64,000 bases of DNA, from NCBI GenBank assembly GCA_002397315.1, contig DHAE01000022.1, positions 62,001 through 126,000 of the forward strand, in the 5' to 3' direction. The position numbers and the translations under genes were made by a program. This document shows, in pieces, positions 1-9,188 of the stretch; the stretch's first letter is position 1; each line of letters begins with the position of its first letter. The notes beneath the pieces are model-generated. The model was not told where the DNA came from, did not search any database, and worked only from the letters and a program-made list of their open reading frames with translations. Source of the DNA: Comamonadaceae bacterium UBA4962 (GTDB taxonomy: Bacteria > Pseudomonadota > Gammaproteobacteria > Burkholderiales > Burkholderiaceae_C).

Positions 1-290
1 CGGGCGTGCTCTTCTACGCCTGGCTGCTGCGCGGCGGCCAGCCCATGGTGGCGGGCAGCCCGCTGCTGGCCTTCATCGCCATCGTCGGCTTCGCGACCAC
101 TTTCGGGCTGCTGGCGGGCGGGCTGGTGACGCTGCGCCCGGACCATATCCGGCTGATCTCGCAGGTGCGCTCGTCGCTGCGGGCCGGGTACTGGGCCGTG
201 GTGATCCATCCGACGGACTCGCACCAGGCGCTGGTCTCTCAGGACCTGCTGGAAGGCAGCGGGGCTGAGAAGGTCATCTCCACACTCTGA
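1..290 (+). CDS. Membrane protein, C-terminal part (gene cut by window edge)
   Basis: The reading frame is open at the left edge, so only the last 95 or so residues are seen. A hydrophobic stretch (about residues 20-43, SPLLAFIAIVGFATTFGLL) is a likely membrane helix, followed by a soluble tail ending AEKVISTL. I do not recognise the family. A GTG at position 6 could in principle start a 94-residue protein, but there is no visible ribosome binding site, so a truncated larger gene is more likely. It is convergent with purN. Confidence 0.5.
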   Translation, partial: GVLFYAWLLRGGQPMVAGSPLLAFIAIVGFATTFGLLAGGLVTLRPDHIRLISQVRSSLRAGYWAVVIHPTDSHQALVSQDLLEGSGAEKVISTL

Positions 291-329
291 ATGGCTTGCG
301 GGCGGCCGGCAGTTTCGGTGGCCGGAATT

Positions 330-920
330 TCAACGGCCCGCCCCGGCCGTCAGCAGCTGCAGCACGGCGGCCGGGTAGATCGCATGTTCCTGCGCGAGCA
401 CGCGCGCGGCCAGCACGTCCGCCGAATCGCCCGGCAGCACGGGCACCACGCCCTGGGCCAGGATCGGCCCCGCATCCAGCTCGGGCGTGACGAGGTGCAC
501 CGTGGCGCCCGCCACCCGGCAGCCCGCGTCGATCGCGCGCTGGTGGGTGTTCAGGCCCGGGAAGGCCGGCAGCAATGAAGGATGGATGTTGACCAGCCGC
601 CCCGCGTAATGCGCCACGAACCCCGGCGTCAGGATGCGCATGAAACCCGCGAGCACCACCAGGGCCGGGTCGTGCGCATCGATCTCGGCAGCCAATGCGG
701 CATCGAATGCCTCGCGCGAAGCATGGGCCCGGTGGTCCACGGAGGCGGTGGCGATGCCCTCCTGCCGCGCCCAGGCGAGGCCGGCCGCGTCGGCCCGGTT
801 GCTCAGCACGGCCGCCACGCGCACGCCGTGGCGGCCGGCCCAGTCGTGCGCGCGCGCGGCCCGCACGATGGCTGCCATGTTGGAGCCTCCGCCCGAGATC
901 AAAATCACGATGTTCTTCAT
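330..920 (-). CDS. purN: Phosphoribosylglycinamide formyltransferase
   Basis: PurN transfers a formyl group from 10-formyltetrahydrofolate to GAR, the third step of purine synthesis, in the cytoplasm. The 196-residue protein has the family's usual length. It starts MKNIVILISGGGSNM, the phosphate-binding N-terminus, and carries the catalytic NIHPSLLPAFPG segment (Asn and His) and the later VTPELDAGPILAQ segment holding the catalytic Asp. The frame is open upstream to 953, but the ATG at 920 gives the conserved N-terminus and is chosen. It is divergent from yceH with 78 bases between the starts. Confidence 0.95.
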   Translation of the reverse strand: MKNIVILISGGGSNMAAIVRAARAHDWAGRHGVRVAAVLSNRADAAGLAWARQEGIATASVDHRAHASREAFDAALAAEIDAHDPALVVLAGFMRILTPGFVAHYAGRLVNIHPSLLPAFPGLNTHQRAIDAGCRVAGATVHLVTPELDAGPILAQGVVPVLPGDSADVLAARVLAQEHAIYPAAVLQLLTAGAGR

Positions 921-998
921 GGGGCGCGGATTATCGCCGCGTCCCTCCGGCACCCTGCCTTTTCCTTTCTGCTCCCTTCAACGACCACCCGACCCGCC

Positions 999-1709
999 AT
1001 GCCCTTCGATCCCCGCCTCCAGCCCCTGACCGCCGCCGAAGCCCGCGTGCTCGGTACCCTGATGGAGAAAGCGCGCACGGTGCCAGACAGCTATCCGCTC
1101 ACCCTGAACGCGGTGGTGACGGGCTGCAACCAGAAATCGAGCCGCGATCCGGTCACCACGCTGTCCGACGCCGAAGTGCAGGAAGCGCTGGACAGCCTGC
1201 GGCGCCGCGCGATGGTGGTGGAGATCGGCGGCCAGCGCACCACGCGCTGGGAACACAACTTCACGCGCGCCGTGGGCGTTCCCGACCAGTCGGCCGCCCT
1301 GCTCGGCCTGTTGATGCTGCGCGGCCCGCAGACGGCCGGCGAGCTGCGCATCAATGCCGAGCGCTGGCACCGCTTCGCGGACATCTCCTCGGTGGAGGCC
1401 TTCCTGGACGAGCTGCAGTCGCGCAGCGAGGAAAAGGGCGGCCCCCTGGTGGCGTTGCTGCCGCGCGCGCCGGGCGCCCGGGAGCCGCGCTGGACGCACC
1501 TGCTCTGCGGGCCTCTCAGCGCCGCCGACATGGCCGCGCAGGCCGCCCAGGCCACGGCCTCTGCGTCCACGGCCTCCTCCGCTATGCGCGCCGCCGACCC
1601 GGCACTGGCCGAGCGCGTGGCGGCACTGGAGGCCGAGGTGGCCGCGCTGCGCGGATCGCTCGCGGCCCTGTGCGAGCAGTTGGGGGTGTCGCTGCCTGTT
1701 CAGGAATAA
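999..1709 (+). CDS. yceH: YceH family protein (DUF480)
   Basis: This 236-residue protein matches the YceH/DUF480 family: it starts MPFDPRLQPLTAAEARVLGTL and continues with VPDSYPLTLNAVVTGCNQKS, the family's signature N-terminal block, then two winged-helix-like segments (residues about 5-85 and 90-170). The C-terminus (about 195-236) is Ala-rich with a short coiled coil (ALAERVAALEAEVAALRG). Its biochemical role is not established. A much longer frame is open from 582, but that part overlaps purN on the other strand; the ATG at 999 fits the family. Confidence 0.9.
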   Translation: MPFDPRLQPLTAAEARVLGTLMEKARTVPDSYPLTLNAVVTGCNQKSSRDPVTTLSDAEVQEALDSLRRRAMVVEIGGQRTTRWEHNFTRAVGVPDQSAALLGLLMLRGPQTAGELRINAERWHRFADISSVEAFLDELQSRSEEKGGPLVALLPRAPGAREPRWTHLLCGPLSAADMAAQAAQATASASTASSAMRAADPALAERVAALEAEVAALRGSLAALCEQLGVSLPVQE

Positions 1710-1859
1710 TGCCGGGAACCCGCAATGCGAGCGCAGGGCGGATACTAAAACCCAAACATCCGTTAATTTATCAATAACCGATATTCATGAAACTTCTAGC
1801 CAGTTGATAGGAAACCCCGGGTAGAAACGCGGAATCCATTCAACAGGGCAAGAAATACC

Positions 1860-4800
1860 ATGAAGACGAGGGATACGGTTTGCTTCGCACTGTGGGCGTT
1901 GCCGCTCGCCATCGCCGCACAGGAGGTGATACCCGACTTTTACAAAGACCCGGGCATCTACCCCAATCGGGATTACGTGAATCAGAGCTTCGGCGAACAC
2001 ATCGATCCCTTCACCGGCGCGCTGCAGCTCCACTACGTGGACATGCACCTGCCGGGCAATGGCAAGTTCGACCTCAAGATCATCCGCTCCTACAACAGCG
2101 CATCGGTCGAGCCCACCAACCCTGCCACTTATGAATCCCTGGCCGGCGTGGGCTGGAACATCCACTTCGGCAAGGTGCTCAAAAGCCGCGAGACCACACT
2201 CTGCGTGAACAAGAACGCGCAGAGCGTCGCAGACAACCCCGTTCTGGAGCTGCCCGACGGCAGCCGGCAGTTGCTGGCCTTCACCGGCAGCACATCGCCG
2301 CTGATGATGACGACCCAGCGGTGGCGCGCGGACTGCATCACCTCGGGCGCCGGCGGCCTGCTGGTCACGTCGCCGAGCGGCATCCAATACCAGATGACCC
2401 AGCTGGTGAACGTGGGCTCCGGCACCAGCCCCGTCTATGCCTGGTTCACCACCCGCATCACGGACCGCAATGGCAACTACGCCGCCATCGCCTACGCGGC
2501 GAGCGCGTCTCCCCAGATATCCGGCATCACCACCAACGACGGACGCTCCGTGAGTTTCTCGTACGCGGACAGCGGCCTGGCCAGCCGCCGCATCACCTCC
2601 ATTTCCAGCGCCGGCCAGACCTTCAGCTACGCCTACCAGCCACTCAGCGGATACGCCGGCACGTACCACCTGACAACCGTCAACCGGCCGGGCGGCACAT
2701 CCTGGAACTACGAATACAACGGTAACCTGAACAGCGCACCGGGCAGCCACGTGATACGCCGCGTCGTGCGCCCCGAAGGCGGCAGCATCGCCTACACCTA
2801 CGGCTTCGTCTATTTCGACACCCAGGCCAACCCCGCCAGCCGCTCCACCGTGGTGACCGGCAAGACCCGCAGCGCCGGGGGCACCTGGAGCTTCAGCTAC
2901 GCGCCGGGCGGGCCCGGCAGCTACGACACCACCACGGTCAACGCACCCGACGGCCCCACGGTCTATCGCCACATCGGCCCCAACTACTCCAGTTCCGGCA
3001 CGGTATGGATGGTCGGGCTGCTCGCCTCCAAAACCATTGGCAGCCTCCAATCGGAAACCTACACCTGGGGCAAGCAGAAAATCTCCAGCGAGAACAATTT
3101 CCGGCCCGGGGCCTTTGTACTCAAGGTGGATACGGGCGAGGTCAACGCCCCGCTGCTCACCCAGAAAACAATCACCCGCGACGGTGCCTCGCATACCACC
3201 GTCTACTCGGGCTTCGACAGCTACGGCAACCCCGCCACGGTGACCGAATCGGGCCCCTCCTCCGGCAACCGCACGTCTCAGCTCACGTACTACATCAATC
3301 CGTCCAAGTGGATCGTCCAGCAGTTGCAGAACGACAACCTCTCCGGCGTCCAGGTGTCCAGGACTTTCGATGCCAACGGGAATATGACTTCGATCACCCG
3401 GGACGGCATCACCACCAGTCACACCTACGACAGCCAGGGCAACATCGTCTCCACCACCTTCCCGCGCGGCCTCACGCACACGTACTCGGCCTACAAGCGC
3501 GGCATCGCGCAGTCGGAACAGCGGCCCGAGGGGATCTCCATCTCTCGCGCCGTCAGCGACGCGGGCAACATCACCTCCGAGACGAACGGCAGCGGCCAGA
3601 CCTTCGGCTATGCCTATGACGGACTCAACCGGCTCACCTCCGTGACCTATCCGGTGGGCAACTCCGTCCTTCTCTCGTACAGTCCCACATCCCGAACCGT
3701 GAACCGCGGCTCGCTGTCCGAGACCACCCAGTACGACGGCTTCGGCAACGCGGTGTCCATCAGCATCGGCGGCATCACCCGGTCCTTCGGGGTGGATGCG
3801 CTGGGCCGCAAAGTCTTCGAGTCCAACCCCGGGGCTGGCGTGGGCACCACCTACCAATACGACCTGCTGGGCCGCACGGTACGCACCGTGAACGCCGACG
3901 GCACGGCGCGCACGACCGCCTATGGCGCGGGCACACAGACGGTGACGGATGAACGCGGCAAAGCCACCACGCATGCCTTCCGCGCCTATGGCAACCCGGA
4001 ACAGCGGTTCCTGATGGCGGTTTCTGCCGCCGAGTCCTCCGCCAACCTCTCCATCACCCGCAACAGCCGCGACCTCGTCACCGCCATCACCCAGGCGGGG
4101 GTGACGCGCAGCTACAGCTACAACGGCAACGGCTACCTCGCGTCCGCCACCCACCCCGAAATCGGAACCACCATCTACGGGAGAGATGCCGCAGGCAACA
4201 TGACCTCGCGCAGCGCTGGAACCCTGGGCACCATCGCCTACGCCTATGACGGCCAGAACCGCCTGCGCTCCATCACCTACCCCGGCCCGTACCCGGGCAG
4301 CGTGACGCATGCCTACGACGGCGCGAACCGGCTGGTAAACACCACCGCCGCCGACGCCACTCGCAGCTTCACCTACGACGCGAACGGCAACATCGTGCAG
4401 GAAAGCCTCAACACCGCCAGCTTCTCGTGGAGCGCCCGCTACGGCTACGACGGCAACGACCGCCTGACCTCCATCACCTACCCCCGCTCCGGGACCACCG
4501 TCACCTACGGGCTCGACGGCCTGGGCCGGCCCACCTCGGTGCCCGGCTACATCAACAGCGTCGCCTACTGGCCCTCAGGGCAAATCCAGCGCATTGCCTA
4601 TGCCAATGGCGTCCAGTCGGACTATGGGCAAAACTCGCGGCTGTGGGCCAGTTCCTTCGCCACCTCCCGCTCCGGGAACTACTTCCACCAATCGGCCTAC
4701 ACCTACGATGGCGTCGGCAACCTCACCGCGATCAACGACCCGACCGACGCGCAGTACAACCGCACGTTCGGCTACGACGGTGTGAACCGACTCACCACCC

Positions 4801-5246
4801 TGACCACCCCGAACGGCAGCGGCGCCATCGCCTACAGCGGCTCCGGGAACATCATCAGCCAGCGCATCGGCAGCGAGCAGCTCACCTACCAGTACGACAG
4901 CAACCACCGCCTCACCGCACTGACCGCCGTGCCTGGCGAGCTGTCGACCACGTATGCCTACGACACCATGGGCAACATCATCTCCGGCAGGGGCCGGCTC
5001 TTCCAGTACGACACCGTTCCCAACCTGCGTTGCATCGACTGCAGCAATCCTGAAGCGCGCATGCAGTTCGAGTACGACGGCGACCAGAAACGCACCACGA
5101 TCACGCGCGGCGGCACCAAGACCCATGAATTCCACGGAGTCCATGGCAACCTCCTGGCCGACTACACCCCCGGCGCACCCGGGAAGCTGACCGAATACAT
5201 CTACCTCAACGGCAAGCGCATCGCACAGAAGGAGAGCGCGCAATGA
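1860..5246 (+). CDS. Sec-exported YD-repeat (Rhs-like) shell protein
   Basis: This 1128-residue protein begins with a short cleavable-looking signal peptide (MKTRDTVCFALWALPLAIAA) and then has an N-terminal entry block (INRDYVN-like, about residues 30-110) and at least fourteen YD repeats of the form YDxxGxLxxxxxP, for example YDGLNRLTSVTYP and YDANGNIVQES. Such repeats build the closed beta-shell of Rhs/TccC proteins. There is no PAAR domain, so it is not the type VI class seen at 41-46 kb; export is predicted through Sec. It stops at EYIYLNGKRIAQ, which in one-piece Rhs proteins leads straight into the core; here the core is the next gene, overlapping by four bases (ATGA). The 150 bases upstream are AT-rich, unlike the flanks, and probably hold the promoter; the ribosome site is weak. 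Confidence 0.88.
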   Translation: MKTRDTVCFALWALPLAIAAQEVIPDFYKDPGIYPNRDYVNQSFGEHIDPFTGALQLHYVDMHLPGNGKFDLKIIRSYNSASVEPTNPATYESLAGVGWNIHFGKVLKSRETTLCVNKNAQSVADNPVLELPDGSRQLLAFTGSTSPLMMTTQRWRADCITSGAGGLLVTSPSGIQYQMTQLVNVGSGTSPVYAWFTTRITDRNGNYAAIAYAASASPQISGITTNDGRSVSFSYADSGLASRRITSISSAGQTFSYAYQPLSGYAGTYHLTTVNRPGGTSWNYEYNGNLNSAPGSHVIRRVVRPEGGSIAYTYGFVYFDTQANPASRSTVVTGKTRSAGGTWSFSYAPGGPGSYDTTTVNAPDGPTVYRHIGPNYSSSGTVWMVGLLASKTIGSLQSETYTWGKQKISSENNFRPGAFVLKVDTGEVNAPLLTQKTITRDGASHTTVYSGFDSYGNPATVTESGPSSGNRTSQLTYYINPSKWIVQQLQNDNLSGVQVSRTFDANGNMTSITRDGITTSHTYDSQGNIVSTTFPRGLTHTYSAYKRGIAQSEQRPEGISISRAVSDAGNITSETNGSGQTFGYAYDGLNRLTSVTYPVGNSVLLSYSPTSRTVNRGSLSETTQYDGFGNAVSISIGGITRSFGVDALGRKVFESNPGAGVGTTYQYDLLGRTVRTVNADGTARTTAYGAGTQTVTDERGKATTHAFRAYGNPEQRFLMAVSAAESSANLSITRNSRDLVTAITQAGVTRSYSYNGNGYLASATHPEIGTTIYGRDAAGNMTSRSAGTLGTIAYAYDGQNRLRSITYPGPYPGSVTHAYDGANRLVNTTAADATRSFTYDANGNIVQESLNTASFSWSARYGYDGNDRLTSITYPRSGTTVTYGLDGLGRPTSVPGYINSVAYWPSGQIQRIAYANGVQSDYGQNSRLWASSFATSRSGNYFHQSAYTYDGVGNLTAINDPTDAQYNRTFGYDGVNRLTTLTTPNGSGAIAYSGSGNIISQRIGSEQLTYQYDSNHRLTALTAVPGELSTTYAYDTMGNIISGRGRLFQYDTVPNLRCIDCSNPEARMQFEYDGDQKRTTITRGGTKTHEFHGVHGNLLADYTPGAPGKLTEYIYLNGKRIAQKESAQ

Positions 5247-6190
5247 CCACCTCATCCTTCACCGCCCCCTGGGCCCGCCTGCTGCGCCGCCTGGTGCTCA
5301 TCGCCACGCTTCTCGCCGCCACGGGCGGCGCCTGGGCGCAGGCCGCCACCGTCACGTTCTTCCACAACGACATGGCCGGCACTCCCGTGCTCGCCACCAA
5401 TGCCAGCGGCTCCGCCGTGTGGAAGGAAAACTACCTGCCCTACGGCTACCGCCAGCAGGCGGACGCCGCCAGCGCCGGCAACCGGCTCTGGTACATGGGC
5501 AAACCCTACGACCCCGCCACCGGCCTGGCGTACATGGGCGCGCGCTACTACATGCCCCTGCTGGGCCGGTTCACCGGCATGGACCCCAAGGAGGTGATGC
5601 CCGAGCAGCCGCACAGCTTCAACCGCTATGCCTACGCCAACAACAACCCCTACCGCTACGTCGACCCCGACGGCAAGATCGCCGAAACCGTCTGGGACGC
5701 TTTCAGCCTCTCTCTGGGCTTCCAGAGCCTCGTAGGCAACGTCCGCGCGGGCAACTGGAGCGGCGCCGCCATCGACGGAGCAGGTGTCGCGGTGGATGCC
5801 GTCGCCGCCGCACTGCCCGGTGTTCCGGGGGGCGTAGGGGCGGGGATCGCAGCCTATCGAGGGAGTGCGTTGGCGGGGAAGGGGATGTCCAAGGCGGATG
5901 CAGTCATCGCTGAAACTCTGGCAGGCAAGGGAAACCTGACAAGCGCTACCAAGCTCAGTTCCACCGAACTTCTGCAGGCTGGTGAAAAGTTTCTTGGACC
6001 CAACTACAAGGAAATTGGCAAGCCGGGAAGCGGCGTCTTTCGTAGTGCGGATGGAACGAGACAGTTCCGAATTGATGGAAGCTCTTTGTCTGGCAGCCAT
6101 GCGCCTGGAATGCCGCACGGACACCTGGAGACATACTCACCCGGCGCAGTCAAGCCTACTACTAACAATCACATTCCTTTCTTTGACTAG
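5243..6190 (+). CDS. Exported Rhs core with C-terminal toxin tip
   Basis: The 315-residue protein has a second, independent signal peptide (about residues 1-33, with LLRRLVLIATLLAAT and cleavage near AWA-QA). The mature part starts VTFFHNDMAGTPVLATN, which is the continuation of the shell protein upstream, then KENYLPYGYR, ARYYMPLLGRFTGMDP and NRYAYANNNPYRYVDPDG, the conserved Rhs core ending. A Gly/Ala-rich linker (about 165-225) joins a tip of about 75 residues with GVFRSADGTRQFRID, the PHGHLETY motif and NNHIPFFD at the end. I have seen this tip type on other Rhs and filamentous proteins but cannot name its activity. The stop is nine bases before the next gene, a probable immunity protein. 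Confidence 0.85.
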   Translation: MTTSSFTAPWARLLRRLVLIATLLAATGGAWAQAATVTFFHNDMAGTPVLATNASGSAVWKENYLPYGYRQQADAASAGNRLWYMGKPYDPATGLAYMGARYYMPLLGRFTGMDPKEVMPEQPHSFNRYAYANNNPYRYVDPDGKIAETVWDAFSLSLGFQSLVGNVRAGNWSGAAIDGAGVAVDAVAAALPGVPGGVGAGIAAYRGSALAGKGMSKADAVIAETLAGKGNLTSATKLSSTELLQAGEKFLGPNYKEIGKPGSGVFRSADGTRQFRIDGSSLSGSHAPGMPHGHLETYSPGAVKPTTNNHIPFFD

Positions 6191-6199
6191 GAGCGAGCG

Positions 6200-6436
6200 G
6201 TGAATATCAGACTAGGTAAAGTCGGAAAGATAGTGGCAGGGCAAGAACTGGGACACTATGTCAAGGTAATTGACGACACGGCTAGTACGGGGGGGATCTT
6301 GATACTCACCGCCATCGCTCCTGACATGCAAAACGGTTTCGATAACTGGGTTGAAAGCAAAGAAATGTTGGAGCGCTTCTTTGAAGAAGCTGGGTGGATC
6401 GTTGAGTGGCCACCTGATGATTGGGATCTTGGATGA
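6200..6436 (+). CDS. Probable immunity protein for the upstream toxin tip
   Basis: A 78-residue acidic protein, starting at GTG 6200 behind a good ribosome site (AGGAGCG at 6189-6195). It has no signal peptide, contains IDDTASTGGILILTA and a Trp-rich end (NWVESKEMLERFFEEAGWIVEW). I do not recognise a named immunity family. The role is inferred from its position directly after a polymorphic toxin tip, its small size and its acidity. A cytoplasmic immunity protein for an exported toxin implies that the toxin acts in the cytoplasm of target cells. Confidence 0.65.
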   Translation: MNIRLGKVGKIVAGQELGHYVKVIDDTASTGGILILTAIAPDMQNGFDNWVESKEMLERFFEEAGWIVEWPPDDWDLG

Positions 6437-6602
6437 ATCGAGCCAGTCCAGACCGTGATCGCCGGGCCCACACGCACAGAAGGAATCTTCATTACACGCT
6501 CGCCCACCAGGGTGTCGCTCCCCGGACAGCCATAAAAAGCACGACCGTGCTACAAATTGCGGTATCGCGCCGGCCACGTCGGCGCTCACACGGAGACACC
6601 GC

Positions 6603-7808
6603 ATGGACCTTGCTTTCACCCCCGAAGAACAGGCCTTCCGCGAAGAGATTCGCGCATGGGTCCGCGAACACCTGCCGGCCGAGACCGCGCACAAGGTGCA
6701 CAACGCACTGCGCCTGACGCGCGACGATCTGCAGGGCTGGGCCAAGATCCTCGGCAAGAAGGGCTGGCTGGGCTTCGGCTGGCCGAAGCAGTTCGGCGGC
6801 CCCGGCTGGACCGCCGTGCAGAAGCACCTGTTCGAGGAAGAGTGTGCGCTCGCCGGTGCGCCGCGCATCGTGCCGTTCGGCCCGGTGATGGTGGCGCCGG
6901 TCATCATGGCCTTCGGCTCGCCCGAGCAGCAGCAGCGCTTCCTGCCGGGGATCGCGAGCGGCGAGGTCTGGTGGAGCCAGGGCTACAGCGAGCCGGGCTC
7001 GGGCTCCGACCTGGCCAGCCTCAAGACGCGCGCCGAGCGCCGCGGCGACAAGTACATCGTCAACGGCCAGAAGACCTGGACCACGCTCGGCCAGTACGGC
7101 GACTGGATGTTCAACCTCGTGCGCACCAGCACCGAGGGCAAGCCCCAGACCGGCATCAGCTTCCTGCTGCTGGACATGAAGTCGCCCGGCGTCACGGTGC
7201 GGCCGATCAAGCTGCTGGACGGCGAGTGCGAGGTCAACGAGGTGTTCTTCGACAACGTCGAAGTGCCGGCCGAGAACCTGATCGGCGAGGAGAACAAGGG
7301 CTGGACCTACGCCAAGCACCTGCTTTCCCACGAGCGCACCAACATCGCCGACGTGAACCGTAGCAAGCGCGAGCTGGAGCGCCTGAAACGCATCGCCAAG
7401 ACCGAAGGCGTATGGGACGACCTGCGCTTCCGCGATCAGATCGCGCTGCTCGAAGTGGACATCGTGGCGCTGGAAATGCTGGTCCTGCGCGTGCTGTCGG
7501 CCGAGAAATCGGGCAAGAACTCGCTGGATATCGCCGGCCTGCTCAAGATCAAGGGCAGCGAGATCCAGCAGCGCTATGCCGAACTCATGATGCTGGCCGC
7601 CGGCCCGTACTCGCTGCCCTTCATCGAGGAGGCCATGGAGGCCGGCTGGCAGGGCGACGCGGCGATGGGCGCGCTGGGCGGCTACCCGGGCGGCACGGTG
7701 GCGAACGCGCCGCTGGCGTCCACCTACTTCAACCTGCGCAAGACCACGATCTACGGGGGGAGCAACGAAGTCCAGCGAAATATCGTCGCTCAGACGGTGC
7801 TGGGCTGA
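6603..7808 (+). CDS. Acyl-CoA dehydrogenase family protein
   Basis: This 401-residue flavoprotein has the acyl-CoA dehydrogenase layout: N-terminal helical domain from MDLAFTPEEQAFREEIRAW, the middle beta domain with WWSQGYSEPGSGSDLASL (flavin and substrate binding), and a C-terminal helical domain ending YGGSNEVQRNIVAQTVLG, the usual FAD-contacting end. The reaction would be the alpha,beta-dehydrogenation of an acyl-CoA; chain length cannot be told from sequence. It is followed 149 bases later by a second family member, and the two subunits may form a heteromer, as seen for steroid side-chain dehydrogenases; that is inference. Confidence 0.9.
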   Translation: MDLAFTPEEQAFREEIRAWVREHLPAETAHKVHNALRLTRDDLQGWAKILGKKGWLGFGWPKQFGGPGWTAVQKHLFEEECALAGAPRIVPFGPVMVAPVIMAFGSPEQQQRFLPGIASGEVWWSQGYSEPGSGSDLASLKTRAERRGDKYIVNGQKTWTTLGQYGDWMFNLVRTSTEGKPQTGISFLLLDMKSPGVTVRPIKLLDGECEVNEVFFDNVEVPAENLIGEENKGWTYAKHLLSHERTNIADVNRSKRELERLKRIAKTEGVWDDLRFRDQIALLEVDIVALEMLVLRVLSAEKSGKNSLDIAGLLKIKGSEIQQRYAELMMLAAGPYSLPFIEEAMEAGWQGDAAMGALGGYPGGTVANAPLASTYFNLRKTTIYGGSNEVQRNIVAQTVLG

Positions 7809-7858
7809 TTTGCTTCCGGGGGAGCGACGATGTTTCGCTGGCGCGGTAACGCACGGCT

Positions 7859-7890
7859 CCCCCGGGCCCCCTCCGGGAGGGGGTTCCAGC
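7859..7890. repeat. GC-rich hairpin between two acyl-CoA dehydrogenase genes
   Basis: CCCCCTC (7867-7873) pairs with GAGGGGG (7877-7883) around a three-base loop. The block of C and G runs resembles the short palindromic repeats common between genes in Comamonadaceae. It may also stabilise or end the upstream message, but no T run follows. Confidence 0.5.
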
Positions 7891-7957
7891 GTGAGCTTCG
7901 CTGAATTTTGAAGGGGTCGCATGAGCGCCCTGCTCTGGACGGCTTTTGGAGACGAAC

Positions 7958-9073
7958 ATGGATTTTGATTTTTCTGAAGACCAACAATCGTTGCGCGATG
8001 CGGTGCGGCGCTGGGTGGACAAGGGCTATACGTTCGAGCGGCGCCGCGGCATCGTTGCGGCGGGCGGGTTCGACCGGGCGGCGTATGGCGAACTGGCGGA
8101 ACTGGGCCTGACGGCGCTGACGGTGCCGGAGGCGCACGACGGGCTGGGCCAGGGCGCGGTGGATGCGATGGTGGCCATGGAGGAACTGGGCCGCGGCATC
8201 GTGCTGGAGCCGCTGGCGCAGACCTTCGTGGCCAGCGGCGTGCTGACGCAGTGCGCGCCGGAAGCCGTGCAGGCCGCGTGGCTGCCGCGCATCGCGAGCG
8301 GCGAGGCGCTGGTGGTGCTGGCCCACCAGGAGCGCAAGGCGCGCTACCGGCTGGACGTGTGCGAGGCCCGGGCCACCGGCTCGGGCGACGGCGTCACGGT
8401 GTCGGGCACCAAGAGCCTCGTGCCTGCGGGCGACCAGGCCGATGCGTTCCTGGTGCCGGCACAGCACCAGGGCCGCATGGCACTCTTCCTCGTCGAACGC
8501 GGCGCGCAGGGCGTGGCCACGCGCGGCTACGTGACCCAGGATGGCAGCCGCGCCGCGGAGGTGCAATTCAACGGCGCGCCGGCCACGCTGGTCGCGGAAG
8601 ATGGCCTCGCGGCGCTGGAGCTCGCGGTGGACATCGGCATCGCCGCGGCCTGCGCCGAGGCGGTGGGCGTGATGGACCAGACCGTGTCCCTCACCGTCGA
8701 CTACATGAACCAGCGCAAGCAGTTCGGCGTGGTGATCGCGAGCTTCCAGGCGCTGCGCCACCGCGTGGCCGACATGAAGATGCAGCTGGAGCTGGCGCGC
8801 TCGATGAGCTACTACGCCAGCCTCAAGCTCGGCGCGCCGGCCGACGAGCGCCGCCGCGCGCTCGCACGGGCCAAGGTGCAGTTGGGCCAGTCGATGCGCT
8901 TCGTGGGGCAGCAGTCGGTGCAGTTGCATGGCGGCATCGGCGTGACCGATGAATACATCGGCAGCCACTACTTCAAGAAGCTCACGCAATTGGAGATGAC
9001 CTGGGGCGACACGCTGCACCATCTGGGCGAAGTGTCGGCGCGCATGCAGGACACGGCGGGCGTGTTCGCCTGA
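7958..9073 (+). CDS. Acyl-CoA dehydrogenase family protein, second copy
   Basis: A 371-residue member of the same fold as the upstream gene but divergent: it starts MDFDFSEDQQSLRDAVRRW and ends with the C-terminal domain QLHGGIGVTDEYIGSHYFKKL. The middle domain lacks the clear GSGSDL substrate loop of its neighbour, which suggests that it is the less canonical partner of a pair. ATG 7958 is chosen over TTG 7946 because GGAGA at 7948-7952 is well placed for it. The two genes are probably co-transcribed through the hairpin region between them. Confidence 0.88.
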   Translation: MDFDFSEDQQSLRDAVRRWVDKGYTFERRRGIVAAGGFDRAAYGELAELGLTALTVPEAHDGLGQGAVDAMVAMEELGRGIVLEPLAQTFVASGVLTQCAPEAVQAAWLPRIASGEALVVLAHQERKARYRLDVCEARATGSGDGVTVSGTKSLVPAGDQADAFLVPAQHQGRMALFLVERGAQGVATRGYVTQDGSRAAEVQFNGAPATLVAEDGLAALELAVDIGIAAACAEAVGVMDQTVSLTVDYMNQRKQFGVVIASFQALRHRVADMKMQLELARSMSYYASLKLGAPADERRRALARAKVQLGQSMRFVGQQSVQLHGGIGVTDEYIGSHYFKKLTQLEMTWGDTLHHLGEVSARMQDTAGVFA

Positions 9074-9188
9074 ACCTGAACGCACGCAAACCAAAGCGGC
9101 ACCCTCAGCATTGCATGCACGGCGCTGCATTGACCGGCTCGGCCGTGCGCCGCAGAGTGCGAACTCCACCATACGAGGAGCTTCGCAC

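Noticed and set aside
1785..4310. An 841-codon frame opposite the YD-repeat gene
   Set aside because: Shadow of the repeat-rich gene; composition is typical of a third-position GC artefact.
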